Shown in pieces: positions 36,055-48,455 of a stretch of DNA of 64,000 nucleotides. Numbering within the stretch: position 1 is the stretch's first letter; every line of letters begins with the position of its first letter. The notes beneath the pieces were generated by a model. That model saw nothing but the letters and a program-made list of their open reading frames with translations. It was not told the DNA's origin and searched no databases. The position numbers and the translations under genes are program-made. Source of the stretch: Phaeosaccion multiseriatum (taxonomy: Eukaryota; Ochrophyta, other classes); NCBI GenBank assembly GCA_965112735.1, contig OZ218960.1, forward strand, positions 310,001 to 374,000, in the 5' to 3' direction.

Positions 36055-37496
36055 TTACAGATCGCCCCCGCTTTTTCCTTCTGAAACGCCAAGTGCAGAC
36101 TGGATGTCGCGCTCGATATCTGGTGAAGGGAGGGTGGGGGGGGGGTAATGGTGAGTGAGTGACACGTACTTACACTCACTTTATCAAGTGAGTGGGTGAG
36201 AAACATGGAGGGCAGAGGGAGGTGTGGGGGGAGGAGAGAGACTGAGGGAGAGAGAGAGAGATGGGGTGGGGGGAGGAGAGAGAGGGGGGGGGGATACAAG
36301 GAGAGAAAGGGAAAGGGGGGAGAGAGATACAGAGCCATAAACAGATGCCGTCCCCTCAGATGTACTCAAGCGCGATAATGACCACAGAATCAATGCAAAA
36401 GAAGCACAATTGCCGAATCTACTGAACAATACCTTCGAAGTCAATGCCGTGGTGGTATCGCTTGATGACGTCGCTACCTTTCAGCAAGAACTTGCTGGAG
36501 AGGCGCAGCCCAGTCCAGTGCCATCCGATGATGTCCAGGGGGGGAAGCCAAACGGAGGAGGGGGGGTATAAGGTCTTGCGGGGGGGCCTTCCCTCGCTGC
36601 TGCGATGCCACTGCTGCTGCAGTGCTGCTCCACTGCTGCTACACCTGCTGCTTCACCCCTTCTCTCTTGGCGTCACTCACCTGAAATTCCAAGGAATGTC
36701 CGAAGTGTCCCCACTCTCCGCCTTGAGGTACCTGCGAGACGTGCGAGGCAGGGGGAGGGTGATAGGGCGGGTATCAGCAGCGTCCGACTGACAGATAGAC
36801 AAACAGAGAGAGGGAATTGTTTCTTCTATGTATGCTCATCTGTATACGAGAGAGAGAGAGAGAGAGAGAGGGAGGGAGAGGGAGACATAAAAGACAAGCA
36901 GGTGGATAGATAGACATACAGACAGGCCGACATGGTCGAGAAGAGTGCGCCTGCGTGCCTGCCTGCCATTGTGTACTGACCGAAAGAGGGGGTGGGCGTT
37001 GGCCCCGTTCACCTCCACCTTGGCCATGAGAGGGAAAGTCGCGCCTTGGGACTTAGCAAAGCGGAGAATGTCCGGCCCACTGCCCGGCTCTTGGCCGCCG
37101 AACTAAGGAGAAAGGCGGAAGGGGTTAGCGTCCAAGGTGTGAAGGGCTATTTAGTACTCCTTGTGTTGATACCTGATTGCATGGAAAGGCCAGCACCTCC
37201 AAACCCTTCGGCTTGTACTCTTCGTACAGCTCGTTGAGCTCCTCGTAGTTGTCCTCAGTGTAGCCACATTCAGACGCAACGTTGACGATCAAAATTGCCT
37301 TATTGTTTCTCGTCAGCGTGGAGAAAGCAACCTCGTCCCCAACAATAGAACGCAGCGGGGGAAGGTCGCCCTCTGCTCCTTGTCCGAGCACCCCGGTGAG
37401 TACGGCAAGACAGAGGGCCCCCACGGTGCAGAGAAGGGCCAGTACGCTCTGCGCATTTGGCTTAACCCCCCCTTTCTTCCCCCCGAATCTTGACAT
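36055..37496 (-). CDS. GPX: Glutathione peroxidase, Cys type
   Basis: Reduces H2O2 and lipid hydroperoxides, usually with thioredoxin in Cys-type plant/algal enzymes. Exons 37496-37173, 37102-36981, 36731-36681, 36494-36433 and 36119-36055 join to 207 residues. The peroxidatic Cys lies in NVASECGYT (residue 77), followed by the LAFPCNQFGGQEPG block, [20 protein letters not shown], and WNFSKFLL with the active-site Trp-Asn. The codon is Cys, not TGA, so this is not a selenoprotein. Residues about 17-38 are strongly hydrophobic, a signal anchor or the first part of a bipartite plastid/ER targeting sequence. It shares a 229-bp divergent spacer with the nitroreductase gene. Confidence 0.93.
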
Positions 37497-37725
37497 GATC
37501 GACTCCTCTTTCCGTGACTGATGTAGCTTCCCGCCCTGACCTCGGATGCTTTTCTTCCTGCTGCTGCTACAAAGCCGGACCCCAGGTGAAGTAAATAAGT
37601 AGGTGTCTGGGGAATCGGGGAAGGACGGAAGGACGAGGAACCAAAAGGACGAAAAATGATGTGTGTGTTGTCCTCCTTTTGGAATCACAGACTCCGGCCC
37701 GCTCCGGATTAATTTAATCCTTCCC
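37497..37725. promoter_or_regulatory. Bidirectional promoter, GPX / nitroreductase
   Basis: Only 229 bp part two divergent redox genes, so shared control is likely. Contains AT-rich TTAATTTAATCC near 37709, just before the nitroreductase ATG. Confidence 0.55.
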
Positions 37726-39022
37726 ATGATGCTTCGAGCCTGCTTACGGGAGGGGACTTCCAAAAAGCCGCTGCACAGGCTCTTCGTGGCCCGCCATGGT
37801 CAGCTTCAGCAGGAGCGACAGCTTTCGGATCAGCCGCAAAGAGGCCAGCCTTCGTACTGCCGTGGCAAGGGTACCAAGAGGAGTAGGAGAAAGAGCGATG
37901 GCAGCAGGATGACGCAGCATGCTCCATTCTCGACTTCGTCGTCAGAGCCAGCATCGCCAGCAGAAGCAGCAACAGCAGATGCAGTGGAGAGCTTTACCAA
38001 GCTGGTATACACGAGACACGCCGCCTACGGCTTCGATTCCGAGGTGCCCATACCGCAGCGAGTAGTAGCAGACCTACTACGCCTCACCCAGCGTGCCCCG
38101 TCGTCTTTCAACTCGCAGCCGTGGAGCGTGGTGCTGGTGCAGGACGCGGAGCGGCGCGAGGCTCTGGCCGCTGCCATGCTCGGAGCCAATGCCCGGAAGG
38201 TGCTCGAGGCCCCGCTGGTGGCTGTGTTCTGCGCGGACCTGCAGCCTTCAAAGAGGTGAGTGAGTATGGTGGGGGCTGGGGTACTGCTTGGTGTCGGCAT
38301 GTCCGCAAGTCGACTGGGTTCTCTCTTTGTGGTCTCCCTCTCCTTGCCCTCCCTCTCCCTCTCTACCTCTACCTCTGTCTCTATCTTCCTTTCTTTCCCT
38401 CTCTGTCCACCTTCTCTCTCTCTCTCTCTCTCTCTCTCCCCATCTACCCGACACAGCCACACATACCTTCCAACCCAGAATCCCAACCCATGCCAGCATA
38501 TTCTTCCAAGACATACACGCACACCAAAATAACAAGAACAAACACACTGACAGGTTTCCGCGAATCTTGGAGCTGGCGAAGGCCAACGGCGCGTCGGACC
38601 GTCAACTCAGTACCATGGACATGGCCCTCGGTCTGTTCGGAGGAGAGGGAAGGCTGGCGGGGGCCCTCAAGCAAGCCGCTACCTCCCTCCTGTCCCCCCT
38701 CCGCCCCTCGCCCTCCGTGTGCAACACCGAGGCCTGGTCGAACAAACCTACCTGCATGGCGGCTCAGACATACATGCTCGCTGCCACCGCACACGGACTC
38801 GCCACATGTCCGATGGAGGGCTTCGACGGAAGGAGGGTACGGCACGCCTTGGACGTCCCCTGCCGCTACGCCGTGCCAGTTGTGATCGCCACGGGGTATC
38901 CGGTGCAGGCCGAGTGGGAGAGGCGGCGCTTTGGCGGTGGGGAGAATGCCATGTGGCGGCTGCCGCCGGAGGAGGTGGGCTTCTCGGACCGCTTCGGACA
39001 GCCTCTTCGAACAACAGACTAG
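37726..39022 (+). CDS. Nitroreductase-family flavoprotein
   Basis: Exons 37726-38255 and 38554-39022 give 332 residues. Family signs are [16 protein letters not shown] (substrate/FMN-binding start of the fold), [13 protein letters not shown], a typical FMN-phosphate loop region, [20 protein letters not shown], and [10 protein letters not shown]. The N-terminal about 85 residues are basic and Ser/Gln-rich before the domain, fitting a mitochondrial or plastid transit peptide. I chose the ATG pair at 37726/37729; an upstream in-frame ATG at 37663 is possible. Family members are NAD(P)H-dependent FMN enzymes acting on nitroaromatics, quinones or unknown natural substrates. The intron holds (CT)n. 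Confidence 0.88.
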
Positions 39023-39178
39023 TGCTGACTAGTGCTGGCTAGTACTGAGGAGGACGAGAAGAAGACTAGTGCTGGCGAGTACTGAGGAGGAGGAGAAGAA
39101 GACTAGTGCTGGCGAGTACTGAGGAGGAGGAGAAGAAGACTAGTGCTGGCGAGTACTGAGGAGGAGGAGAAGAACAAG
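39019..39178. repeat. 36-38-bp minisatellite overlapping a stop codon
   Basis: Four copies of a unit containing ACTAGTGCTGGCGAGTACTG and a GAGGAGGAGAAGAAG tail. The nitroreductase TAG stop (39020-39022) is the TAG of an ACTAGTGCTG copy. Confidence 0.85.
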
Positions 39179-39803
39179 TACACGGAGATGGAGGAGGTAC
39201 CTTACGGTCGTCGAGGCTGTGGGAGACAGCGCGGTCTGTCGATATCGATGGATACAAACGGGTGCAAGATGGAAAAGGAAGGAGGAACAACTCCCGAAAC
39301 TGTTGCAGAGAGTGCGGTTCGCAGATACACCCCCCCCAAACACACGCTGGCAAAGCAGCTATGCACGCTCACGCAGGAGCAGACGGCAGACGCCAGACGC
39401 CAGACGACGCCCCTCGCACGGGCTTGGGCTTGGCAGCCCATACAACGCCGTGGCTTTGGCTGTGGCTTTGAGTGCACTAGAGCAATGCAATGGATAGAAC
39501 GGCGATCTTCTTCTCTTCGAGGCGTGCGGATGAGTCAGAGCGCCTGGGGAGGGAAGGAAGAGGAAAAAAGAATCCCTCTTCTTTGTTATCCACTTGGGAG
39601 GAGTGTAGTTAGTTGTGTTCAAAAAGAAGAAAAAAAGAAACAATCTACTTTATTTATAAAGACAACACAAGGATGTGATGTTGTATGCAAAACTCTGATC
39701 ACCATTCCTCAGGTGGCCCTGTTCTGCCCCCCTTTCCCCCTCCCCCCTCCCCTCTCCTCTCCATTTTTGTATATTAATCTGTCAATGTATGGGGGGGGGG
39801 TGT

Positions 39804-39839
<36 letters not shown>

Positions 39840-40353
39840 CTGTGTGTGAGGCTGGTCTTACGTGCAGTGTACAGTCACCCCTCGGTGTGGGGGGCAGAGG
39901 ACAGAGGCCGGGCCGTTGAGCCCCCCCGGGGTATCTTGATCTACCCCCCCCCCCCCCGGGTATCTTGATCTGCCCCGCCCGCCCCCCCGTCTCTCGCCCC
40001 CCCTCCCTCCTCTCTGAATAATGTACACATCTTCACACGGCACCCCTCCCCCCCCCCCTCTTGTCTCCACAGCCCCAACACGGCTGCCTCTTGGTGACTG
40101 ACTCGACTCGAAAGAGGTCTGTGTAAGCAAGACATCCACACGCCCGACACCTCTCTCTCTCTCTCTCTCGCCAACTGACTCAGGATACTCTGGATATGGT
40201 CGGGTGAGCAGGGCATGACAGCACGCGGCCCTCCGACAGCTCTAAGAGGGGCACAACCTATTAATGTCCTGCTAGCCCCACCCCTCTCCCGACTCAGTCA
40301 CCAGTTACCAATAACCGCCGGAATAACTGCCTGCAGAGGGGTACCAAGGCGGG
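39023..40353. other. Convergent spacer, no gene seen
   Basis: Contains a minisatellite next to the nitroreductase stop, an AT-rich stretch (39600-39780), a (GT)n run at 39800-39846, and paired C-rich ATCTTGATCTACCCC units (39917-39990). Confidence 0.65.
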
Positions 40354-42645
40354 CTAGGCGTCTCTGTCCATGACAGTGAGGCCTTTTCGCCCCAGGGAGA
40401 TGAAGCCGATATCGTCCCCTCCCAGCTCCACGTCATCGGACGCCTTCGGAGGGGCGTGGGGTGGGGCGGGACGGGCAAGTGCGTGAGAGGCAGCAAGTGC
40501 GACTCTTCCTCTCTCCCTCTCTCTCTCCCTCTCTCTCCCTCCCTCTCTCCCCCTCTTCCTCCCTCTCTCCCTCTCTCCCCATCTTCCTCCCTCCCTCCCT
40601 TCCTCCCTCCCTCCCTCCCTCCCTCACCCCTGCCTCACCTCTGCCAGCTCCATTTCATCGAAGAATACAGGGTGTATGTACTCTCCGCTCTGTCCGCAGT
40701 AGTACATCTCGTCCTCCTCGGCCACTTGGTTCCAGTCGTAGCCCTCCGCGTCGAACTCCAACATGTTACGGTACACCATCTGTGAATCAAACACACAGGC
40801 ACACACATATCAAGGACAGACACGCACGCACACACATATATATCAGGGGCACAAACGCACACCCACACACACACCTAGCAGGGGTAGAAACGCACAGACA
40901 CAGGCAGAGGCGCACATACACACGCGCACACACACACACGCACACACACGCACACACACACGCACACACACGCACACACACGCACACACACACACACACA
41001 CACTACACACACACACACACACACGCACACACACACACGCACACACACACACACTTACCTCTCTGATCTCGCCTGCGCTGGCCCAGTAGCTCCTCCTTAC
41101 CCTGTTGCTGTACTCCGTGTGGAGCGGAATGTGCACGGCAGCCACCGTGTCCTTGAAGTGCACGCGCTTGTGCGGACACCCCCCTTCCCTCCCCCCTTCC
41201 CTCCCCCCTTCCCTCCCCCCTCCCCCTCCTTCTTCCTTGCGCTCCTCGGCTGCTCCCCCGTCGCTGCGTTCGCTCTCCTTCTCTTCCCCGCCCTGCCACC
41301 CTCCTCCTCCTGTATCACCAACTGCTGCTGTTCCTTGGGCCTCTGCTGGCACTCCTCGGGCCTCCAGGTCTCCCGCCGTGCTCCCCGCCTTGCCCGCCGC
41401 TTCTCGCTCGCAGGCCCTGCAGTAGCGCTTGGCTTGGTTGCCATTACTGCTGCTCTCACCCCCACCCACAAACGTGTTTAAAACCTTCACCAACAGGTCG
41501 TCAAACCCCTCATCCCGGGGGGGGTCTTTGAGTTTCAGTTGGATGGGAGGTCCCATCCGCCGCCGTGCGAATCTCCTCTTGATGGGGGGCGGCTTTTGCG
41601 GAGGCCCTGCTGCACCCCCCCCCCCTCCAATGCCGAGGCTGAGCATGTAGACAGCACGCACATCCCTGCCACCTCTCTGAGAGGGGGAGGGGGAGGAGGA
41701 CTTGAGGAAGCACTCGCTGGGCAAGGGAGAGGCCGAGGGGAGGGGGGACACAGACCCAGACAGGGATTGGAAGGGCGAGGATGGAGAAGAAGTAGGGGGA
41801 GAAGGAGAAGCGTCGCCGGCAGGGGACGGTGCCGCCCGAGTTGGCGTCGTGTTGTCTGCTTCTTGTCCTTCTCTTGTTCCCTCCTCCGTCCCGGCCTTCT
41901 TCAGACTGATCCCAGAAGGGGCGCCTTCGTTCACAGACTCCGTGGATGGAGGGGCCAGAGGCCTTTGCCCCGACGTTTCTCCCCCCGCCCCCTGAGGCGG
42001 CTGTATTTGTATCACCAACTGTTCCTCGTCCTCCCCCTGCTGCTGCTGCTGCTCCTCCTTGTCGCCCAGTGACTGCGCATGGCTCTTGTCCTTCCCGCCC
42101 TCGCCCCCTTCAACGAGCTCCTCCCCGCCCTTCCCTACGTCCTCCTCCCCCCCCTCCCCGTGGTCAGCCTCGTCCTCGTCGTCGTCGTCGTCGTCCTCCG
42201 TCGATGAAGGTTCTGTGGCCCGGAAGACACTAAACTCATCATCGCTCACAAAGAGGGTGTCTCGCAGCTTGGCGGCCTGGTCCTGATCCCACTTCTTAAG
42301 GTGCCGTGCGGACAACCGATGCTGGGGCTTTTGAATCTCCTTCTGTTCAATGGTGTCTCGGTCCACCTTCAAACACGCCTTCGGCCCCTCCCGCTGCTCT
42401 ACGTGCTGCGCTAACGTCAACTGCTGCAGCTGTTGACCTGCATGCTGCTCCGCTCCAGCCGCCTTCTTCTCCTGCTGGTCATGGTCCTCCTTCTCCCCCC
42501 CGCCCTTCCCCTGCTCCTGCCCCCCCTCCTGCTGCTGCTGCCGCTGTTGCTGATGCTGCTTGCTCTTCTCCAGGGCGTGTCTCTTCTCAAGCTCGCGGAG
42601 CATGGCATCGGGAAGCAGCGCCCGGGGCTGCGTGAAGGCGGACAT
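40354..42645 (-). CDS. Conserved protein with RVxF motif, function unknown
   Basis: Exons 42645-41059, 40779-40639 and 40443-40354 give 605 residues. Most of it is charged and disordered (Gln, Glu/Asp and Ser/Pro runs). The conserved part is C-terminal: KRVHFKD, a canonical RVxF-type docking site for protein phosphatase 1, then [36 protein letters not shown] and [11 protein letters not shown] recognise this tail as a pattern common in oomycete and diatom proteins of unknown function but know no assigned name. The disposition (RVxF followed by a W-containing conserved helix) recalls PP1 regulatory subunits; that is inference. Two TGTATCACCAAC copies sit within exon 1 in different frames. Confidence 0.75.
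40790..41055. repeat. CA-rich intron tract
   Basis: CACA/CGCA repeat that fills intron 1 of the RVxF gene. Sense strand is GT-rich from the donor on. Confidence 0.9.
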
Positions 42646-43246
42646 GTTTTGTTTCGTATTTTCGACTATAAGCTTCAGTCCGCCCAGCTGCGATGAAGCA
42701 CTCGAGCCTAGAGATCCCTAGGTTGTCTGGAGACTGTGACTGAAGCAGATGTCCTCACCCTCACGAGCGCTTGTCGCTGTTTGTCCTGCGTGGTGCCCAA
42801 TGACGAGCGCAAAAACTCCCTGACGTCTGCTCGCTCGTCCCTAACTGTCGTGGGAGTTATTCTCCGAATGATGAGCATCCTGTCTCTGGCTTCTTCCTGC
42901 TGAGTATGGCATGCTCTCTTCGCTTGTCGGTTCAAGGTACATACATGTACGGGGGGGTTGTTTGGTGCCGTGCTTGATGCCCCGAATTGCAGGGAGCACT
43001 TGGCTGCTCCCAATCCTGCTGTCTACGGCCGCTACTGCGTCGGGGGCTGCTCCTGGTCCGCCCCTGCTTCTGTAGACTGGCAGCTTACTTCTCTCCGGGC
43101 TGTGGCCTTGCCCTTTCTACTCGCTCGTTCCTGTTGATTCGATTTTATGCTTTGGGTGGTCCAAACCCCGGGGGCCATACCGTTACGATTGCTTATCCAG
43201 GATATCCTTACCTTGGGAGAGGGGAGAGGGAAGGCTCCTTGGTGTC
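42646..43246. promoter_or_regulatory. Divergent spacer, RVxF / TPR genes
   Basis: 601 bp between divergent starts. No motif stands out. Confidence 0.45.
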
Positions 43247-43273
43247 ATGTTGGCCGAGAGTAGAAGTCGAGGA

Positions 43274-43307
<34 letters not shown>

Positions 43308-44554
43308 GAGGAGGAGGAGGAGGAGGAGGGGGAGGAGGCGGAGGGGGAGGAGGAGAGGGAGGAGGGGAGGAGGCTCGGCGGCGGCCTTCAGCTCTAAGAG
43401 CACCAATAGCAGGAGGCGAGCAGCCGGACCTTAATTCGTCGAGCTTCTCCACCGCATTTCGGTCCCGAGTAAGGGCACGGCCAGCGTCAAGAGCTCGAAG
43501 AGAGGAGGGAGGAGTGGAGGACGACCTTCCCTATTTGTACAGCGATCCCTCGGCTATCGTCGCAGAAGCGGAGGCCACTGCGCTTGCAAACGTCGATAGG
43601 ACCAGCAGTGGCGGGAGTGTGGGTGGCATAGTGGCGTCTCTCAGCGCCTACGCGCACTTCCTAAGCGATGTTGGACGCGACAAGGAGGCGGCTGAGCACT
43701 TTGAGAAGGCCATTGCGGCAGCAGAAGACAGTCCCAATATGAGGAGTGATGTTGACCAGGACACCTTGGCGTCCTGTCTAGCCTGGTACGCCTCCTTGGT
43801 GGAGGGGAGGGGCACGAAGGAATCTGTCTTGAAGGCCGAGGGGCTGTACAAGAGGGCCCTGCAGCTCTGCCCACGCCACGCCCTGGCCATGGGCAACTAT
43901 GCTGTGTTTCTACACCGCATAAAGAAGGTCAGTGGGGGCTGACAGCAGGGACGGGGGCACCAAGGGGCGAGGGGGCGAGGGGTGAAGGGTAGGGGTGAGC
44001 TCTTGCTCTTGTGTGCACTCCCTCCCTGGAAGTTTCGATGGAGCTTGGACGACGACCGAGGCCAGACGTGCATCTCAGAAGATTCGAAGATGCGCCGCCC
44101 TCGTGCTGTGTCCTCACTCTCGTGTCCTCACTGCACAGCGCCAGCCTCACTCCATGTCCGATGCCATGCAACCCCTGAACGCCGTCCCTAATTCCGTCAC
44201 CTCATCACTTCCAACTTCCCTACCTCTTGCAACCTTCTCATTCGCGTGCGAAAGGAGTACAAGGCCGCAGACAAGGCCTACACGTCCGCCATCGCCGCCT
44301 ACCCGGCCCACGCCTCCGTGCTGTGCAAGTACGGGAGCTTCCTAAAGCACGTGCGCAAGAAGTTCGACGCAGCGCAGAGCATGTTCGAGAGAGCCATAGA
44401 GGTAGGTAGGTAGGTGGGAGGAGTGAGTACCTCTGCTTCTTCACAGCCTGTGCTGGGTCTATATATACATAGCGAGGGAGCAGAAGGAGAGAGCTAAGTA
44501 TCACCGCGGGTGAAACAAAGTCATGCTAAGGTGGGTGCGTGTGCGTGTTTGTGC

Positions 44555-44610
<56 letters not shown>

Positions 44611-46208
44611 ATCTCAGGCGAACCCCACCCACGCTGAGAGCCTGGGAAACCTCGCTGTGCTTCTACACGGCGTGACGGGGGACTACGCCAAGGCCGAGAC
44701 CCTGTACGAGCGGGCCGTGTACTGCGACCCTCACAACGTCAACAACCTCTCCAACTACGGCTTATTCCTGGCCGAGGTGAGGGTAGACCGTACCAAGGCC
44801 GAGTCCATGTATCGCAAGGCTGTTGAGCTGGACCCGCAGCACGCCAACTCTATCTACAATTACGCCGTGCTGCTGGACAGCGGGCTCAAAGAGGTCAAGC
44901 GGGCAGAGGCCATGTACAGGTGGGAAGATCGATGGGTGTTGGTGTTTGTGGTGCGTATTGTTCTATAGAAGGTAGATGGGTGGTGGAGGTGGATGGAATG
45001 GTGTTGATGTGATTCCTTCTATAAAGGTAGGTGGGTGTGAGTCAGTGTGTATTGGTCTGTGCAGGTGCGGTGTCGTTCGTTGACAAGAGTCCCTCACGCT
45101 CACGCTCTCACCCCCCCCCTCTCCAACCCCTAAGGGAGGGCAAGGCCGCTCCACACATGTTTGCATGCTTGCCAACCCCGCCCAACCCAATACTTGCTAC
45201 CCCCCCCCCCCCATCCCCCCTCCCCTCTGACTCCTTGTGCCCTCCTCCCCCCCCCCCCTTCCCTCCAGACGCTGCCTTCAGACCAACCCTCGTCACTCGT
45301 ACGCACTCTACAACCTCGCCGTGCTGGTGGAGGAGCACGGGGACACCAAGGAGGCCAAGACTCTCTTCCTCCGGGCCATTGACGCGGGGCCGGACGACGC
45401 TCTCGCGCTGGCGGACTACGGCAGGTTAGTAGCTAGGGCGAGGACAGGGAGCCAGTAGGGGGAGCAGATGGCCCTCAATGGCACCTAATGGCGGGTCGGG
45501 AGGCAAGCCCTTGACTTGACTTTTTGGGCTGAGTAGGATGCTTAGGGTAGTAGATGAGAGAGAGGGAGAGAGGGAGAGAGGGAGGAAGAGCGAGAGAGAG
45601 CAAAGGTGCCTGGCGCAACAAAAGCCGACTTTGGTCCCGCCCATCTGCGCCCCTTCCTCTCCCCCTCCCTCCTCAAGCCCAGCTCCAAACCAGCAAGAGG
45701 AGCACCAGGAACAAACACAACCCAACCCTGACCGCCGACCCCTTGCTACCACCTGCCCATCCCCCGACCCCCGCCGACCACTGACCATTTGCTACCATCC
45801 GAAGGTTCCTCGCCAATGTGGAGCAGGCGTACGACGAGGCCGAGCGGTACCTCAAGGCCGCCCTCAAGACTGACCCTGAATGCGCCACGGCCCTCTTCAA
45901 CATGGGCAAGCTCTGCCAGCACAGGGGGCAGCAGGAGGAGGCGAGGCGCCTCTTCGAGAGAGCCACATGCGCCAAGACCGATCACGCAGGGGCGAGGCAC
46001 TGCCTGGCCAGGCTCATGCTGGCGGCAGGAGAGGGTACGTACCTTCCCGTAACGTTCTGCGTGTCTCCGTTTCGGTTTCAGTTTATTGAGCGGAGGGCCT
46101 TTTGGAGTCGGTGTAGCGATGCGCTCGCGGGGCTCCCACACGCCGGGTAGAAGAGTGATGTCTTGCGTACAGACTGAACTGACCGATGCCTCTCTCTCCG
46201 TCTCTCTC

Positions 46209-46255
<47 letters not shown>

Positions 46256-46767
46256 TTCTCGCCCGGGCGACTTGAACATTCGATACCTACATCGACACGA
46301 AAAATCGATACCTATATGGACGTGAAAAACCCACCAGACCCCCTCTTGATTCGAGAGCACTTTGCCATCGCGCACAAAGCGGAGCCCAAGAACCTCGACA
46401 TTATTCTCGAGTACGCGCAGCTGCTGGGCAGGGAGGGACAGGGGCAGGGGCAGGACGCAAGACTGGCGCAGGAGGTAAGAAGGGAGAACATGTTCTGTAC
46501 CTCTTTCTCTCTCTCGCTCTCTCCCTCTCTCTCTCGTTCTATCCCGCGATGCCTTCATCTGATTCCTTCCTCTGTTTTGTGTGTGTATGTGTGCGTGCGT
46601 GCGTGGTGCGTGCGTGCGTGCGTGCGTGCGTGTGTGTGTGCTTTGTCTGCTCTCAATCTCTGCACCAGCTGTACGACCTGGCGCGCTCTTTGGGGGGGCA
46701 GGACAACGTACACGTTCAAAGGGCGCGACAGTCCTTCGCCACGCTCCACTCCCGCCGTCACCAACAG

Positions 46768-46807
<40 letters not shown>

Positions 46808-47040
46808 CAGGCAGCAGCGGCGTAAGGAGGAGCAATAGCCTTAGCACAGGGACAGTCCCTCTATCCACAGCAGCGCCGGCGGAAGGCTCTTACTCGCGGA
46901 GTAGCAGCAGCAGCCAAAACAACAGTAGCACCACTAACAACAACAGCACTGCCGGTGGGAGTGCCCCTCGAGCGATAGCGGCACCTCACCGCCATGAGCA
47001 GCAGCAACAACAACGTGTGTCGAGGCGGAACAGTTCCTAA
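43247..47040 (+). CDS. TPR-repeat scaffold protein
   Basis: Exons 43247-43927, 44255-44401, 44618-44919, 45269-45424, 45805-46034, 46338-46474 and 46669-47040 join to 674 residues. After a poly-Gly/Arg start (GGA repeat at 43270-43330) come about ten tetratricopeptide units of the typical A-x-x-x-Y-x-x-A-L-x-x-x-P form, for example AEGLYKRALQLCPRHALAMG, AETLYERAVYCDPHNVNNLS and AERYLKAALKTDPECATALF. The C terminus is polyQ (CAG at 46763-46806) then Ser/Asn-rich. TPR solenoids bind peptides; no catalytic domain is visible, so it is a scaffold of unknown partner. The start is uncertain because of the low-complexity N terminus. Intron 2 holds a (GT)n run at 44553-44608. Confidence 0.85.
46195..46252 (+). 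repeat. (CT)n intron run
   Basis: CT dinucleotides in TPR intron 5. Just downstream, ATCGATACCTA-like units (about 46279-46316) repeat before the acceptor at 46337. Confidence 0.8.
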
Positions 47041-47405
47041 TATTATTTGGAGGTCTTGCTGTTGTTGGGGGGGGGAAGGGGTAGGGAGGATGGCAGCTGA
47101 AGTACCGCGGCCAGACTTTAGTTTGCGGTAACTGTGAGGGCCTCTTGTGTCGATACAAGGCAAGGGCCGTAACCTCCCTCCGTAAACTCCCTTGAGCCCC
47201 TTTTCCTTTTTACACTGACACCTCAGCTCACTCCCTTTTCTACACTTTGATCACTTGGACATTTTGAAGATGATGGCAGGGCGCCACTGAAACTCAAACT
47301 GCTCCTCTCCACACCCACCATCCCCCTCTCCCACTCCCGCTCTCCCAGCTCTAACCTCTGCTTTACCTCACTCTCCACCTTCCCTTCCTCCTTTAGACGA
47401 GTGTA
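47041..47405. other. Tandem spacer TPR / DUF1415
   Basis: 365 bp with no gene; the right half probably holds the DUF1415 promoter. Confidence 0.5.
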
Positions 47406-48410
47406 ATGTCAGCCGCTGCGTATATCCCTTCACTCTCATCAACCTGTGCTCTGCTCCGCAAGGCGTATCCCGCTGTGGCGGGAGGCAACCTTGTTCAATG
47501 GGATCCGCCAATCCGCCAGTGCAGACCGGCGCCGGAGGGCTGGAGATACGGCTGGAATATGAGTAGCAGAAGCGTCAAGAGAAGGAGCAGCAGCAGCAGC
47601 AGCAGCAGCAGTAGCGCCCTTTTGAACGCCTTGCCCGCTGATCAGAGGGAGGCCTTGTTTGGGCATCACGACAAGCTCTATGAGAAGGATGGAATCATCA
47701 TCCCAGTATGCCATGTACGTCCTTGCTGTGGAGCATAGGAGAAGCCCCCATTGCTCAGCCTGACGTGCACTCACTGCCTCCACTTCCCTTCTCCCCCTTT
47801 CCCTTATATCCCTCCGTCCTTCTTTGTCCTGTCCTCTGTCCCTCAGACTGTAGTACCTCACCCAGCACCTGCATTTACTGCCTGTCCTCTCTGTACCTGA
47901 ACCCACTGCCTGTCCTGTCCTCTCTCCCTCAGGACCCCTGCAGCATCGCTGTGCGAGAGTGGGTCCGTCGCGTCGTGGTGGGCAAAAATTTATGTCCGTT
48001 TGCAAGGGAGGCGCTGGAGGGCGGGCAGGAGCACAGACCAGCTATGAGAGTCGTCACCGTGGACGGGCGGGAATCAGCAGCACCTGAAGAAGGAGGAGGA
48101 GCTGGGAAGGGCGAGGTCGAGGGCGATGAGCAGGGTGGGGATGACGACATGTCGAACGTGCTCAATACCATCATCGACATTGTGCAGGTGGGTGTGCACT
48201 TCCTCTCTATCCCCGGGGGATGGATGGTTCTTTGGCTCTTTTCTCCAACTCTACGGCTCCTTCCCAAACTCTCTCTCTCTCTCTCGCTCGCTCGCTCTTT
48301 CTCTCCCCCTCGCTCTCTCACTCTGCTTCTCCTTCACACTTTCTCTCACTCTAATGCTCCATCCCGAACTCGCTCTCTCACTTGCTCGCTCTTTCTCCCC
48401 CCCTCGCTCT

Positions 48411-48455
<45 letters not shown>

